A stretch of 64,000 nt of DNA from Oscheius dolichura (lineage: Eukaryota; Nematoda; Chromadorea; Rhabditida; Rhabditidae). The position numbers were made by a program, and so were the translations under genes. Of this stretch, positions 50,648 through 62,167 are shown piece after piece. The DNA is taken from contig OW051494.1 in assembly GCA_932521035.1 (NCBI GenBank), forward strand, positions 4,512,001-4,576,000, given 5' to 3'. The notes below the pieces were generated by a model, which was given only the letters and a program-made list of their open reading frames with translations, searched no databases and was not told the DNA's origin. The first letter of the stretch is position 1, and every line of letters starts with the position of its first letter.

Positions 50648-53600
50648 ATGGCCTTATTCACAGATGGATCACAACTTGAGACCATTCGAACCCGTCAAAT
50701 AGGTAAATGTTCGCCGTTTATTTCTCCAATTATTGCTTAGCTGCTCTGAAAAATGCGATAAACCTCAATCAACCCATTGGAAATGTACTCGTCAGTGAGC
50801 CTGTATGGAAAATATTGGTAATTGATAAGACCGGACAAGATATAATTTCGCCTCTATTATCTGTGAAGCAACTACGAGATATTGGAGTCACCCTTCATTT
50901 GTAAGCTACCATTTATCGCAATAGTACCTGGCAATATCAGATTAATCGGATCGAGAAGGGATAGTTTATCGGATGTTCCGGCAGTGTACATCGTCTCTCC
51001 AACGGATGAAAATGTGGAGCTGATAGCCGAAGATCTTAAAAAAGCCTTGTATGACGCATTTTATTTAAATTTCATTTCTCCACTGTCACGGCCTCGGCTA
51101 GAAACTTTAGCTACAGCAGCCGTACAAGGAACGTGTCTACAGTCTGTTCAAAAAGTTGGGTTTAGACAAATTTTGTGGAACCCATATTTCAGGTTGTGGA
51201 CCAATATCTCAATTTCATTTCTCTTGAAGATGATCTCTTTGTTCTAAAAAGATACAATGACGCCGTTAGTTCATCTTTCTATAGTAAGCTATTGACTTTT
51301 TTTTGTGATTGGCTGCAGTTATAATATTTTTCCAAACCGAGAGAAGAGGAAAGATTGTATGAAATATGTAACAGCAGTATGTCTACTGGTAGTATTTTTA
51401 TAGTGTTAATTATGAAGGTCGAGTCGAACATATATTTCAGCCATCAATGACCCTTCCACATCCGATAATCAAATGAATTCTATGATTGAATCCATCGCAG
51501 ATGGTCTTTTTTCTGTTTGTGCTACTCTTGGGGTAGTTCCTATTATACGTTGCCACAAAAACAATGCTGCTGAACAGGTGTCAAAGGTTTCGTTTTAATT
51601 ACTATATTAAAACAATTATTTCTAGAGGCTTGATCAGAAACTGCGAGATAATTTGCGCGATGCTCGTAATAATCTTTTTGCTGTTGAAAGTGTTCGAGCT
51701 GGCCAGTTGCATTCTAGCCGACCAGTTTTGCTTATAGCTGATAGATCAATGGACTTAGCTACTATGCTCCATCACACGTGGACATATCAAGCCCTTATAC
51801 ACGATGTGCTAGTAAGTTCATTCCAAAAAGTCCACAACAATTAATATTAGGATTTTGATCAAAACAGGATTCTTCTCGTGGAATCTGCGGGAAAAAGAAA
51901 AGAATATGATATGAATACAGCTGGAACAGACAAACTCTGGGTCAAACACAAGGTACAAGGATTTCTGTTTTTTTATTACGCTTATTTTAGGGATCAGCAT
52001 TTCCTTTGGTAGCTGAAGCAATTCAAGAAGATTTAGAAGCCTATCGAAGTAGTGAAGATGAAATTAAGCGATTGAAACATGCAATGGTGAGTTTCCATCC
52101 ACTGGTCTACATATTTTGAATCAGTTATTTCATGTGCTTCGGAGCGTATCAAAGGATGTTAAAATTACATTTTAAGGGAATGGATGGAAATGATGCTGAT
52201 GCAGCAATGACTTCACTGCTTTCTGATGCAACAGCAAAACTCGGATCAACCGTAACGTCATTACCACAGGTAACTTTAGTATTTTGTATTTTTTTAAAAC
52301 GCCTTTTTTAGCTTCTTGAGGCAAAACGACTTATTGATCTTCACACCAATGTTGCTACTACTCTTCTGGACGTAATTAAACAACGGAAGCTAGATACTCT
52401 TTTTGAAATGGAACAAAAACTCCTTCAAAATGCCCCTTTGGGTTTGCCCTTATTTCTATAGGTTCATCATAGTATCTTCAGACAGAACAATCAATGATTT
52501 TCTATCAGTATTCAGCAATGCCGAAGATGTTCTTCGCGTTGTCCTTATCTATCTTCTCTGTTCAGAAAATGTTCCACAGGTATATTTCCGACGATATTAA
52601 TATTTCTTTAGTCGGAATTTGATATACTTTCCCAGTTTGTTCGCTCGAAAGCTGGTGATGACGCGGCTTTGCAATTTGTAAAAAAAATGAAGTAGTAATT
52701 TCAATATTATATTTCCAAATTAATTTAGATCATTCTCTCAACTTGGTCGTTCATCAAATCATGAAGAGCACACAGGTGCCGGCACAAAAACTATTGGCAT
52801 GTTTAATAAGTTGCTCAGCCACGGCTCTAAGTTTGTTATGGAGGGCGTTAAGAATTTAGTTCCAAAGAAGCACAATCTGCCGCTAACTCGGGTATGTTAT
52901 AAAAAATTTTGATGACTAAAAATCTTCCCTTCATTCTTTGCTAATATGCTAATCTGTTTCCCTTTCTTCAAGATCGCGTACTCTGATAAAAAATCGGACT
53001 AATCCACATGGATCAAAATAGTACCCTTCTGCTGCCCAGCGGAGGGGCTAGACACATAAATCCAGACAAATGAGCCGGATTTAAGTGACGTTGTTTGAGA
53101 TTCCAAAGTTGCTTATTAGTAAAGAATAGGGATTAACTTCACTTGTATTTCTTTTAGTTGATAATATTTTCCTCATTTGATGATATGTTTTAGATGGTAG
53201 ACTCCTTAATAGCGCAGCCGTCGTCGTCAACAGTTGGGCTGAATCAAATGATGGGCGCTAGCAATTCACCTGCTGATGATTTATGCTTCTTCGATCCTAA
53301 AGTAATGCAAAGCATAGGAAGAGAGTTAGTAATTGGCAGTACTTTTATAAAGCGGTTTAGAGCAACTGCTGCTCGTGCAAGATTACCCCCACCACAAGAT
53401 ATCATTGTCTTCGTAATTGGTGGAGGAAATTATGTGGAATACCAAAACCTTAGAGATTATGGAGTAGAGAAAAAATTGGAACGAGTAACATACGGGTGCA
53501 CGGAGCTGGTCAATCCGAAACAATTTACTGATGAGGTATGCTCAGTATTATTTATTTCGTTTGAAAACTCTCTTCCGTTTACGTTAATTCTTGAGGCGGT

Positions 53601-53740
53601 AGTTATTAATTCATAAGGGAAAATGCTCCGGTTTCTATAGGTAAGATTTCTATAGTGAGCGAAACTTTCTAAAAATGAACAATATTCTATTCTTAAATCG
53701 TTTTTTTCAGTTAACACGGCTTGGCCGAGGAGTTCACTAG
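50648..53740 (+). CDS. scfd-1: Sly1/SCFD1, Sec1-Munc18 family
   Basis: SM protein that controls syntaxin-5 SNARE assembly in ER-Golgi traffic. Starts MALFTDGSQLETIRTRQIAA and continues LKNAINLNQPIGNVLVSEPV, WKILVIDKTGQDIISPLLSV. Later blocks are VPAVYIVSPTDENVELIAED, RPVLLIADRSMDLATMLHHT and WTYQALIHDVL, typical SM domain 2. The helical part includes SLLSDATAKLGSTVTSLPQ. The end contains PPPQDIIVFVIGGGNYVEYQ, VTYGCTELVNPKQFTDE and LTRLGRGVH. Most introns are 35-60 bases, with a few near 100-250 (for example 52890-53190). The domain order and length match the family. Confidence 0.92.
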
Positions 53741-55315
53741 CTCCACCCCCGACTCCGCCTCCCGTTTTGAGGCCATTGCCGTCTTCAACAATTGTGATCT
53801 AACCGGGGTTTTTTTCTTCTTCTTTTAAAGCTGCTGATTGTTTTAATGACATAATTATTGCATTTAAAGATGCATCATAAAATATCAGAGATTGCACTTC
53901 GATAAGATTCGATTTTTGCAAGAATTGCATAGGGAACATTTCCACTGGGGGCTGTACTATTATCCTATTTCAATATGGATGTTTCTATAGAAACATGACG
54001 TTTTAAAATATCCTAGTCACGTTCCAGATCAAAGTGCGTGCAAAATTGCCTACTTATCTATACTTTTTTTACCACTGCTTCATCCACTTGGCTGCACTGC
54101 ACATAATATAAATTGTCCACCACACTTTCCGTCTGCCAGCTGGTTGTTTCCACCCGCTGACACTCAACCGTTATGGGGAGGCGTTCGCTGCGTCCATCAT
54201 CCGTCAGACGGATGATGTCCGTGTCTGTGCTGATGTTGTTCCCTTGAGACGCTCGACACGGGACGGTTCTTTGCCATTTTACGACCAGGAAGTGTACTCG
54301 AGACACCTTTTTGGAGGATGAGCTCTTTATGGAGGTGATTTATGGCCCCACGAGGAACGCATTTGTTAGGCGAAGGAGGAGGAGGCAGATTCCCATAACC
54401 CACGGCTTTTTGCTATATTTGGAGCAGTTCCGCCTCTCTCTAATTATATTTATTCTCCTGGCCGCCTCTCTTTTAATGTGCTCCTCTTTGTCCGTCTCCC
54501 CCTGAAATCTTCCTCTCCAAATAATTGAGATGAGATCATTTCGAGCCCTCCGGCAATTAGCCGTCCTCTGTGGCCGCCGTTCTTTTCGCTCCTCCACTGG
54601 ATCATCTTACCCGTCTGGCCCTACAAAACGAAACGAGAGACGATGGCCACAACCTACTTTTTTAAACCAAAAAGTGTCTTCCCTTCGGATAATGGCCGCC
54701 GAGAGATGGCCCGTCATGTTCCTTCCTCTCAGTTCATGTCTGGGAAGGTTCCAAGTCCTTGGGCTAGTTCCATTTTCGAAGTAACGGGTCTCCTCGAGGG
54801 TTCTCGTGACCCCACAAGTGGATGCTTCTGCTCGTCTCGTAACAAATGTATTTTGCGAGACTTTTGAGACGAAGATGGAGACAGCCCGTGGCTGATAGCC
54901 TGCCAATTGGCCTCTATTCAGGGAGTCCAACTTTCCCGACGGGCTCCTCCAATAATATTCCCACTGGTCGGGGGTGCGTGCCCACGCCGGCTGAAGAAGT
55001 CTCCTCTCTGCTGAAATGGCTCACTCCTCCCGATTGACAAAAGACAGCAAAGACCACATGTCCCCCCGGCCTAACTGTCGCTTCCAGTGCCGGCTGCCTC
55101 TTCCAGCTGTCCCCTGCTCTGACCAGTCCTTCCGAATAGAAGTTAGTATCGTTTGCAGATCGATCCGGACACGCCCATCCTCTGAACAGTTGGTTTTCTC
55201 CTCGTTGCTGTGTTGCGCCAACGGCTCGTGTACGACAAGTTCGCCTGCTCCTCCCGGCCCGTTTGCCTTGGATGCCTGGCCGGACATGATCTGACGGGCG
55301 TCTGGAGCGGCAGCG
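53741..55315. promoter_or_regulatory. Upstream region of unc-49, no gene seen
   Basis: This 1.57-kb stretch has no splice-supported gene. It probably contains the SCFD1 3' UTR and the promoter of unc-49. Open frames (for example 54311-54505, 55021-55455 on the minus strand) are unsupported. It switches from AT-rich to GC-rich at about 54100. Confidence 0.45.
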
Positions 55316-58300
55316 ATGAGATCTCTCCTCCTCCTGCTGCTGCCCCTATTCCTTCTCCTCTTTCGGCCGAGTCGAGCCCAATCGGAAGACGAGTGAGTTC
55401 TCCCTGTCCTCCCTGCTACCAGACGGAAACATGGCCCCCAAAAAATCAATGTCAAATGACTGCTGTGGCCTGTTTCTCATTAGTCTTTTCCGCTTTTCCC
55501 CTCGGCCACATTCCACCGGGCACCCTCTCTAGAAATTGTCAAGTTCTTGTTAGGCACTTCGCGGCGAGCTTTGCGTTTCCATAATCCGTCCTTTGGTCGT
55601 CGCCAATTTTTCGGATCGCCAAATAGAATGCCGGCAGAAGGTTTTCGCCACACGGGGGCTCTAATGGATAAAGTGGTCCTCCGGGGAGGGAGGCGTCTCT
55701 TCTGCTATTTATTACTGTTGCCCGAAGGGGGGTGGGAGGGGGACAGGGGGACAGGGGGATAGGAGGATAGGAGGATGAGAACAGGCGTTGTTGTTTTCAG
55801 CTACGTCGACACCACCGTCCTCTCCCACGTGTTGGACCGTCTGACGAACAAGACCATCTATGACAAACGTCTTCGGCCGAGGTGAGCGGCCGTCCTCCCC
55901 CTCGTCCGGTGACGGATGTTTTGACTCATGGCCCCTTGGGGTATGAGCTGCCAACTGACCACGGATATTCCAGGTACGGGGATAAGCCCGTTGACGTGGG
56001 CATCACCATCCACGTCTCGTCGATCAGTGCCGTCTCCGAGGTCGATATGGTCAGTTGGCTTGCCTTCAGTTCACCCGGCCCAAAATGTTTGAACGGGAGA
56101 CGATTCATCAAAGAGTCATCGCCGGCAAACGGCTTGAACACTTGTCGCCGGCTGTTTTTTGGGGCTGAGATTAGTCGAAATGGAGCCGCATAATTCTTTG
56201 AGATGAAGTCTTTGATATGAAAAAGAAGAATAGACAACATTTTCACCTTCGTCAACACAAAACCAAAAAAAAAGCAAAAAACAAGTAGCAGCCATAGGAA
56301 AAATGAAGCAGGATGGTGAATTTACCGTCCTACCTCTTTACCTGTTGCGCCACTTGGCCACCATGGAATCGGCATTATATTTGATATTTTCAACGATAAT
56401 TGTTTTTTAATAACGGTATTATGATACAATGTTGTTGTAGACAATGTTGTTGTATATAACACATAACACTGTTATATACTGTATGAAGTATACACTAATT
56501 ATGAATGAATTTTCAGGATTTTACTCTAGATTTTTATATGAGACAGACGTGGCAGGATCCGAGGCTGGCCTTCGGCGAACTGCGTCTCGGCGGAAGCGAC
56601 AAGCCCATCAAGTCTCTTACCGTAAGCTCTTCGAATTACGCCGGACCGACTGAAAAGACGCATTAGAGCCACTCTCGCGCACTTTTGCCCCTCGTCCCCG
56701 TGGGCACCTCTTCAGGAATTCAACAATTTGCACCAATTTCCTGCAAAAATCTTCCGCGCCACTTTTTGACTGCACCTTCGGGCCGAAAAAGACGAGGAAG
56801 AAAGGGGACTGATCGAATTGTTGAAGGTCGGAGTGGATTACCTGGACAAGTTGTGGAAGCCGGACACGTTCTTTCCCAACGAGAAGAAGTCCTTCTTCCA
56901 CGTGGCCACCACCCACAACTCCTTCCTGAGGATCGACGCCGACGGCACCGTCTACACCAGCCAGCGGTAGGCCCCCGCCCCCCTCCGTGTCATCCTCCCG
57001 AGTTCAGCCTGACTGTTACCGCCGTCTGCCACATGAAGCTGCAGCTCTTCCCGATGGACTCGCAACGGTGCAAACTGGAAATAGAAAGTTGTGAGTCATT
57101 TCTGACGGGCCTCGGCCACTAGTGTGTCCGTAGCCGTAGCCGTGTGTAGACAAAAACAAAACAAAAACCGGGAGTTGCACCAGGTCCATTGAAATTCTTT
57201 TGGTCTTCCCCCCTGCCCCCTCCCCCCGCCCCGTCCCGTCCCCTAATGTCCTTTCAGTGAGAAGACGGAATACTCTGGATAATTAGCGGAACGGAGTCCG
57301 ACGAGCCGAGGTCGCCCCACCGTAGCCAAGGTGAATAAGCCATCACACTCAAAGCCTCTCCTAACTTGTCGTATGCACGTCTGTATTGCATGGAGCACTC
57401 TCTTCTTAATCCACAAATACTTTTGACTCGGGCACTCGCAGCCGGCCTAACGCTTTTGACTGCCTGCCATAATCCGGGGCCGGCTGGTTGCGAGTAGCTC
57501 TCGTTCTATCTCTACAGTAACCCGGGGACCCCCATATAGCTTTATACCAATCGGATCTTCAGATGGCTACAGCACGGCCGACATCATCTACCTGTTCGGA
57601 CAGAAGGACAGCATCACCCGGTCCGAGTTCGAGTTGCCCCAGTTCGTCCTGGTCGACGTCAAAATCACAAACAAGACGGAGAAACTCTCCTCCGGTCAGT
57701 CTCCCGCTCTTTGATCCCCTCGAAATGATCTGGATATAACAAGAGAGAGCCATTTGCAGGCGAGTACTCCCGTCTCGTGTGCTACTTCTTCTTCAAGCGA
57801 AACATCGGCTTCTATGTCATCCAGATCTACCTGCCCTCGATGCTCATCGTCATCATCTCTTGGGTATGTCTAGAAGGTGTCCCATCAACCGGCTTTAGGT
57901 GTCCTTCTGGCTGAGCCGCGACGCGACGCCTGCCCGGGTGGCCCTCGGGGTGACTACCGTCCTGACGATGACCACTCTCATGACAACTACTAACGTGAGT
58001 CCGGCGCCTCGTCCCCCCGACTAATCTCCCCGCTTTAGTCCGCCATGCCTAAAGTCTCGTATGTGAAGAGCATCGACATATTCCTCGGTAGGTGACGCCC
58101 TTCCCACGCATGCAATTCGCGGCCCCAATGAGCTGTCGACTGATAGATTGGCCCCGAATTACACCGGCCAACTGGCAAATTGCTGCCGTGCGAACACACA
58201 TTGTAATGTCGAAATCTTTTTATCGCTCTTTGTCGTGGTCAGGGGGGCTAGAAGGCGGCTTCGTCCTCCGGCGACCAGATGCGAGTCGGCTCGGCCACCG

Positions 58301-61300
58301 TGTTCAGGAGGATGGTCGCGTCGCGTGTCTCCGTCTTGCCCAGCCACTGGTGAGCCTCGAAGCGGTAGATCTCGTTGCGGAGGTGGTGCATGACCAGGAT
58401 GGAGTGCAGGTGCCACGGCAGGTCGCCGTCCTCCCGGTCTCTCTTCCGGTGCGTCACACGGATCGTCTTCAGTTTGCCGAGGACGGGCTGGTCCCCCATT
58501 ATGAACAGGTCCGACTGAAAGGCATAGGGGGACTGGGAGAGGGGACTAACGTGGCCACGCTGGTACTTCATCCGGTGGGAGATGGAGCACTTGAGCTTGA
58601 TGTTGTCGGTCATGTTGCCCTGCTCGTCTATCAGCTGCACGTAGACGCTGGCTCTCGACGTCTCGTGCTCGACGTCCGAGGTTCTGACGGCCAGCGAGTA
58701 GCTGCAGTTCACTTCCACTTGTCGATCTTCGTCCGCCATTGGAACAGTCGGCCAGGGAAATGCTTCTTGTCCCCAAAAATACCGACAGGTCCATGCAAAT
58801 CCCCCTGGAGGTAGTATATATCTCGTGTTGGCGGCAATTTGTCAGGACACCTGACGCCTAGCACGTGGTCCGTATTTCGCCAATAGAGTGTGTCCGACAA
58901 GATCATAACGGGGAGGATAAGTAGCCATTTCAGGCGTCTGCTTCATGATGGTCTTCTGCTCCCTCGTGGAGTACGCGGCCGTGGGCTACTTGAACAAGAG
59001 GGTCAAACTGATGGCCGCGCAGAGGAAGGAGTCCAGGTAGGTGGCCTCGTCCCCCCGGTCCAACTCCCCTCTAGAGCACCCCTCCTGGGCTCGCCAGATG
59101 CTCCCGCAGTCCGGGCGACCTCCGTCCCGGCTGCCTTCTACAACCAGGGATATCGACCCTTTTACTCGTCAACTGACCGTTCTAGCCACTTATTCCTTGA
59201 GCCACAGAAACCTCAAATCCTCGTGAAAGTGCCCCTCCGCCCGGTGGAGGCCGATGCCCAGGACTGTCTCTGCCCGTCGCCGCCGTCTCCCAGGACATCG
59301 CGTCCTTCTATCCTCTTCCTCCGGACTCACCGCAACTGGAGGGACATCTCCACGTGGCTGAGGCCGTCCGTCATCGACAAATATAGTCGAAGCATATTCC
59401 CCACAATTTTCGTTGTTTTCAACCTCAGCTACTGGAGCTATTTTATAAAATTGAGCAGCGAGGAGTCCCACGACGTGGACTTCTGAATAAACTAAATATT
59501 TTCTCTGGTCTATAACCTGGTGCAACTCCCTCTGACCCGGGCCCCGTTTTACACGAAGAGCACAACTTACAGACGGGTACACGACGGCCGACATTGACTA
59601 CTTCTGGGGCAACCGGAGGGGAGACAAGAGGCACAAGGCCGTCGTCTTCGACGACTTCTCCCTGCCCCAGTTCCAGCAGACCGGCTACAACGTCAACGTT
59701 ACCATGGCTAGCACCTCCTCCGGTTTGTCTCTTCCTCTCCTTCTTATTCACCTCTTCCAGGGAACTATGTCCGCCTCCACTTCGAAGTTCTCCTCATCCG
59801 AAACCTCGGTTTCTACCTCATGAATATCGTTATTCCCTCCGTGCTCATTGTCACCATATCAGTGGGCTGCCCTCTCTCCCGTAATCCTCCCTTTTAGTGG
59901 GTTTCTTTTTGGCTGAACCGGGAGGCCTCGCCCGCTCGGGTGGGTCTCGGAGTAACTACCGTCTTGACGATGACCACCCTCATCACAACCACTAATGTTA
60001 GTCCCCTCTGCTGGCCACTCTAGCCACTCTTCCAGAATTCCATGCCGAAGGTCAGCTACGTCAAAGGTCTGGATGTCTTTCTGAACTTCTGCTTCGTGAT
60101 GGTCTTCGCCAGTCTGGTCGAGTACGCCGTCGTCTCCTATCTGAACAAGAGGATAGCCCTGAGGCGGGAGAAGAGGCGGAAACAAGCGGAAGCCCAGCAG
60201 CGAACAGAAGTTCCGATGTTCAACAACGCCTCTCCAAAGCAGCCGAACAACAACGTGAGTCTCTTTCCCGCCGTCTGTCCCCCGTCCCTGTCCCGTGCCC
60301 CTAACAACGTCTTTCAGTCTTTCGAGATGGCTTATTTGTCCCAAAATTCAACGCCGGCTAAGAGTCTTAACAATGTATGTGACAGCTTCCCTCGACGGCC
60401 AGTGATCTCTCCAATTACAGGCGGACATGTACTACGGGGCCAACAACTCGTCCATGCACCAGCTGATGGAGATTCCGGTGGATTGTGACTGCCGGACGAT
60501 TCCCCTGATCCAGCACCCTCGGCTCGTCCCAGACGCCCCCCACACCTTGTGGCCAGCTCCGTTTGGGAGACCGAAGAAGGTGGCCGGTGTCTGCTGTCCT
60601 CCCTAAAGAGACCCCTTTCAGGCATCCAAGTCCTGTCGACTGACGCCGGCCATCATCGATAAGTACAGTCGCTCCTTCTTCCCGATAGTCTTCATCGGCT
60701 TCAACGGTTTGTCCCGGCCCCTGCCCCCAGGTGCTCTGTTTCAGTTCTCTACTGGACAATAATGACGGTCCTCAGCTCGATATCTGCCAATGTTGGAACG
60801 GAGGATTGGTCGAAAATCGAGACCGACTAGTGTCCCCCTGCCCTGGCCCGCCCTTCTCCCCTCCCCTCCCCTCTCCTGGTGCATCTCCCGGTCCCCTCTC
60901 TCGGGTTGTCCACGGGCAGCATGTATCTCCGGCCCAGGTCATCCCCTCCTCAAAAACATAATCATCTTTAATGTGATTTTAGCAGCACGCCGAGTGTGAG
61001 TGTTCCTTATTTCCGTTCGTTCTAAAATCCTCCGCGTGCTGCCACTTTTCCTATACGTTTTGCTCAAAAACGATGGCTTTTTTCCTTGCTCTATGTGTAC
61101 ATACGGCACCTAGGCGTTCAATTAATTTCCTGTTTGGGTACTGTAACCTCGTTGTCTGATAATAAATCTTAAGATGGATATTCTATGGACACCGTCGAGT
61201 ATGTATGGTGTGGCTCTAAGAATGTCGGCTGCGACGCCGTCAAAATCAGCTCGGACATCGAGTTGGCCTCCTTTAAATTTGTCCAAATCTGTGTCAACCG

Positions 61301-62087
61301 GACCATTGCGAGCACCGCTTCAGGTAGGGCTAGTAGCACACTAATAGACTATCTGTTCAGGGTCCTATTCGAGGCTGGCCGTCATGTTCATCTTCGACCG
61401 CGAGAGTGGCTTCTACATGCTCCAGATCTTCGTGCCAGCCGCCCTCGTCGTTGTCATTTCATGGGTCAGTCCTCCCATTTACCCAGGGAAAAAGATCCGA
61501 TTCAAGGTGTCGTTTTGGATCTCTCGAGACTCGGCTCCGGCCCGGACGATCATCGGGGTGATGACGGTGCTCACGGAGACCCACTTGATGACCGGCACCA
61601 ATCGTCGTCTGCCCCCGGTGGCCTACGTCAAAGCCGTCGACGTCTACCTCGGCTTCAGCTACCTTCTCGTAGTCTTGGCTCTCATGGAATACGCCGCTGT
61701 CGCCTACAGCAAGGTGTGTACAACCTGACACAGGACAAGTCTTTTTTAGAAAAAGAACGAAGACAGGCGAAGGAAAGAGAAGAAGATGGAGCACAGGACG
61801 GTCCCGCCGACCCCGGACCTCCTGGCAGACGCCCGCCTGGCCGAGTGTACCTGCAACCTGGAAGGGACCTCGATCATCGCCGTGGTGAAACAGCCGACCA
61901 GATACTGTATCAAGCACAGCCACATAGACATCGGCAGCAGGGCCGTCTTCCCCTTTACAGTAAGCCATGCCCCAGTCTCCAGCACTCTTTCCAGTATTTC
62001 ATGTTCAACACGCTCTTCTGGCTGATTCTGCTGTTCAAGTCTCGCCGTCTCCCGTATTTCGCCATTCATAGCGACGATCGTTGTTGA
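55316..62087 (+). CDS. unc-49: unc-49 GABA-A receptor locus, whole
   Basis: GABA-gated chloride channel of body muscle. One shared N-terminal half (exons 55316-55392, 55801-55881, 55974-56049, 56517-56621, 56827-56966, 57008-57090; about 187 residues) can splice to one of three C-terminal cassettes: A (57563-59486), B (59573-60830), C (61174-62087). The shared half has a signal peptide ([16 protein letters not shown]), ligand-binding strands such as [17 protein letters not shown], and the Cys loop C-x13-C ([15 protein letters not shown]). All cassette acceptors complete the same split Tyr codon (Y-G-Y), so the three are interchangeable. This is the layout known from C. elegans unc-49. Each cassette has its own stop. 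Confidence 0.93.
55731..55779 (+). repeat. Short G-rich tandem repeat in a unc-49 intron
   Basis: Degenerate repeats of GGGGACA and then GGATAGGA lie in the first unc-49 intron. They could form G-quadruplex on the + strand, but this is only inferred from the G runs. Confidence 0.6.
56426..56455 (+). repeat. 15-base direct repeat
   Basis: ACAATGTTGTTGTAG at 56426-56440 is followed at once by a copy differing only at its last base. It lies in the third unc-49 intron. No function is evident. Confidence 0.7.
57563..59486 (+). CDS. unc-49: unc-49 cassette A (pore half, UNC-49A-like)
   Basis: Opens [17 protein letters not shown]1 includes [20 protein letters not shown]2 is [20 protein letters not shown] with the PAR anion-selectivity triplet, and M3 contains [18 protein letters not shown]4 is in [17 protein letters not shown], ending EESHDVDF. 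An 846-base intron (58088-58933) lies between M2-M3 loop and M3, and holds the antisense PLAT gene. The TGA overlaps AATAAA (59486-59491), so polyadenylation here would end the A isoform before cassettes B and C. Confidence 0.9.
58248..58739 (-). CDS. PLAT-domain protein nested antisense in unc-49 intron
   Basis: The frame starts [20 protein letters not shown] and matches a PLAT/LH2 beta-sandwich: [37 protein letters not shown], then [33 protein letters not shown] and [16 protein letters not shown]. It ends [13 protein letters not shown] 36-base in-frame GT-AG segment (about 58510-58545) is probably an intron, because removing it restores the usual PLAT spacing (YQRGH-SDLF). The result is about 150 residues with no signal peptide, so a small stand-alone PLAT protein. 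A longer model starting at 58906 is possible. PLAT domains bind lipids or membrane proteins (polycystin-1/LOV-1, lipoxygenases). Partners unknown. Confidence 0.7.
   Translation of the reverse strand: MADEDRQVEVNCSYSLAVRTSDVEHETSRASVYVQLIDEQGNMTDNIKLKCSISHRMKYQRGHVSPLSQSPYAFQSDLFIMGDQPVLGKLKTIRVTHRKRDREDGDLPWHLHSILVMHHLRNEIYRFEAHQWLGKTETRDATILLNTVAEPTRIWSPEDEAAF
59573..60830 (+). CDS. unc-49: unc-49 cassette B (pore half, UNC-49B-like)
   Basis: Opens [19 protein letters not shown]1 contains [20 protein letters not shown]2 is [20 protein letters not shown], and M3 [19 protein letters not shown], close to what is known of UNC-49B. The cytoplasmic loop is Gln/Asn-rich, with several short introns. 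M4 lies in [20 protein letters not shown], and the protein ends [12 protein letters not shown] at a TAG (60828-60830). In C. elegans the B subunit is essential for receptor function. Confidence 0.9.
61174..62087 (+). CDS. unc-49: unc-49 cassette C (pore half, UNC-49C-like)
   Basis: Opens [16 protein letters not shown] and has no introns in M1-M3 except short ones. M1 includes [20 protein letters not shown]2 reads [20 protein letters not shown], differing from A and B at several pore-lining positions ([10 protein letters not shown] against [10 protein letters not shown]); family knowledge ties such a Thr-to-Met change in UNC-49C to picrotoxin resistance. The loop has [13 protein letters not shown] and [17 protein letters not shown], and M4 reads [20 protein letters not shown]. 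The 343 bases before it (60831-61173) hold no gene and may contain the B poly(A) site. Confidence 0.9.
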
Positions 62088-62167
62088 TACTTTATTTTAT
62101 TATTTATACACATATGGGTTAGGTCTGTCTTTGTACTCGTAAAGTGTTCCGTCTCCTCTTCTCTTTC

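Noticed and set aside
58092..58814. A 240-codon open frame on the + strand inside the unc-49 intron
   Set aside because: It is antisense to the PLAT domain, has no family resemblance and does not join neighbouring exons.
61185..62087. A 300-codon open frame on the + strand at the end of unc-49
   Set aside because: It reads through introns and shifts away from the receptor frame after the first exon; the receptor frame with M1-M4 is clearly the real one.
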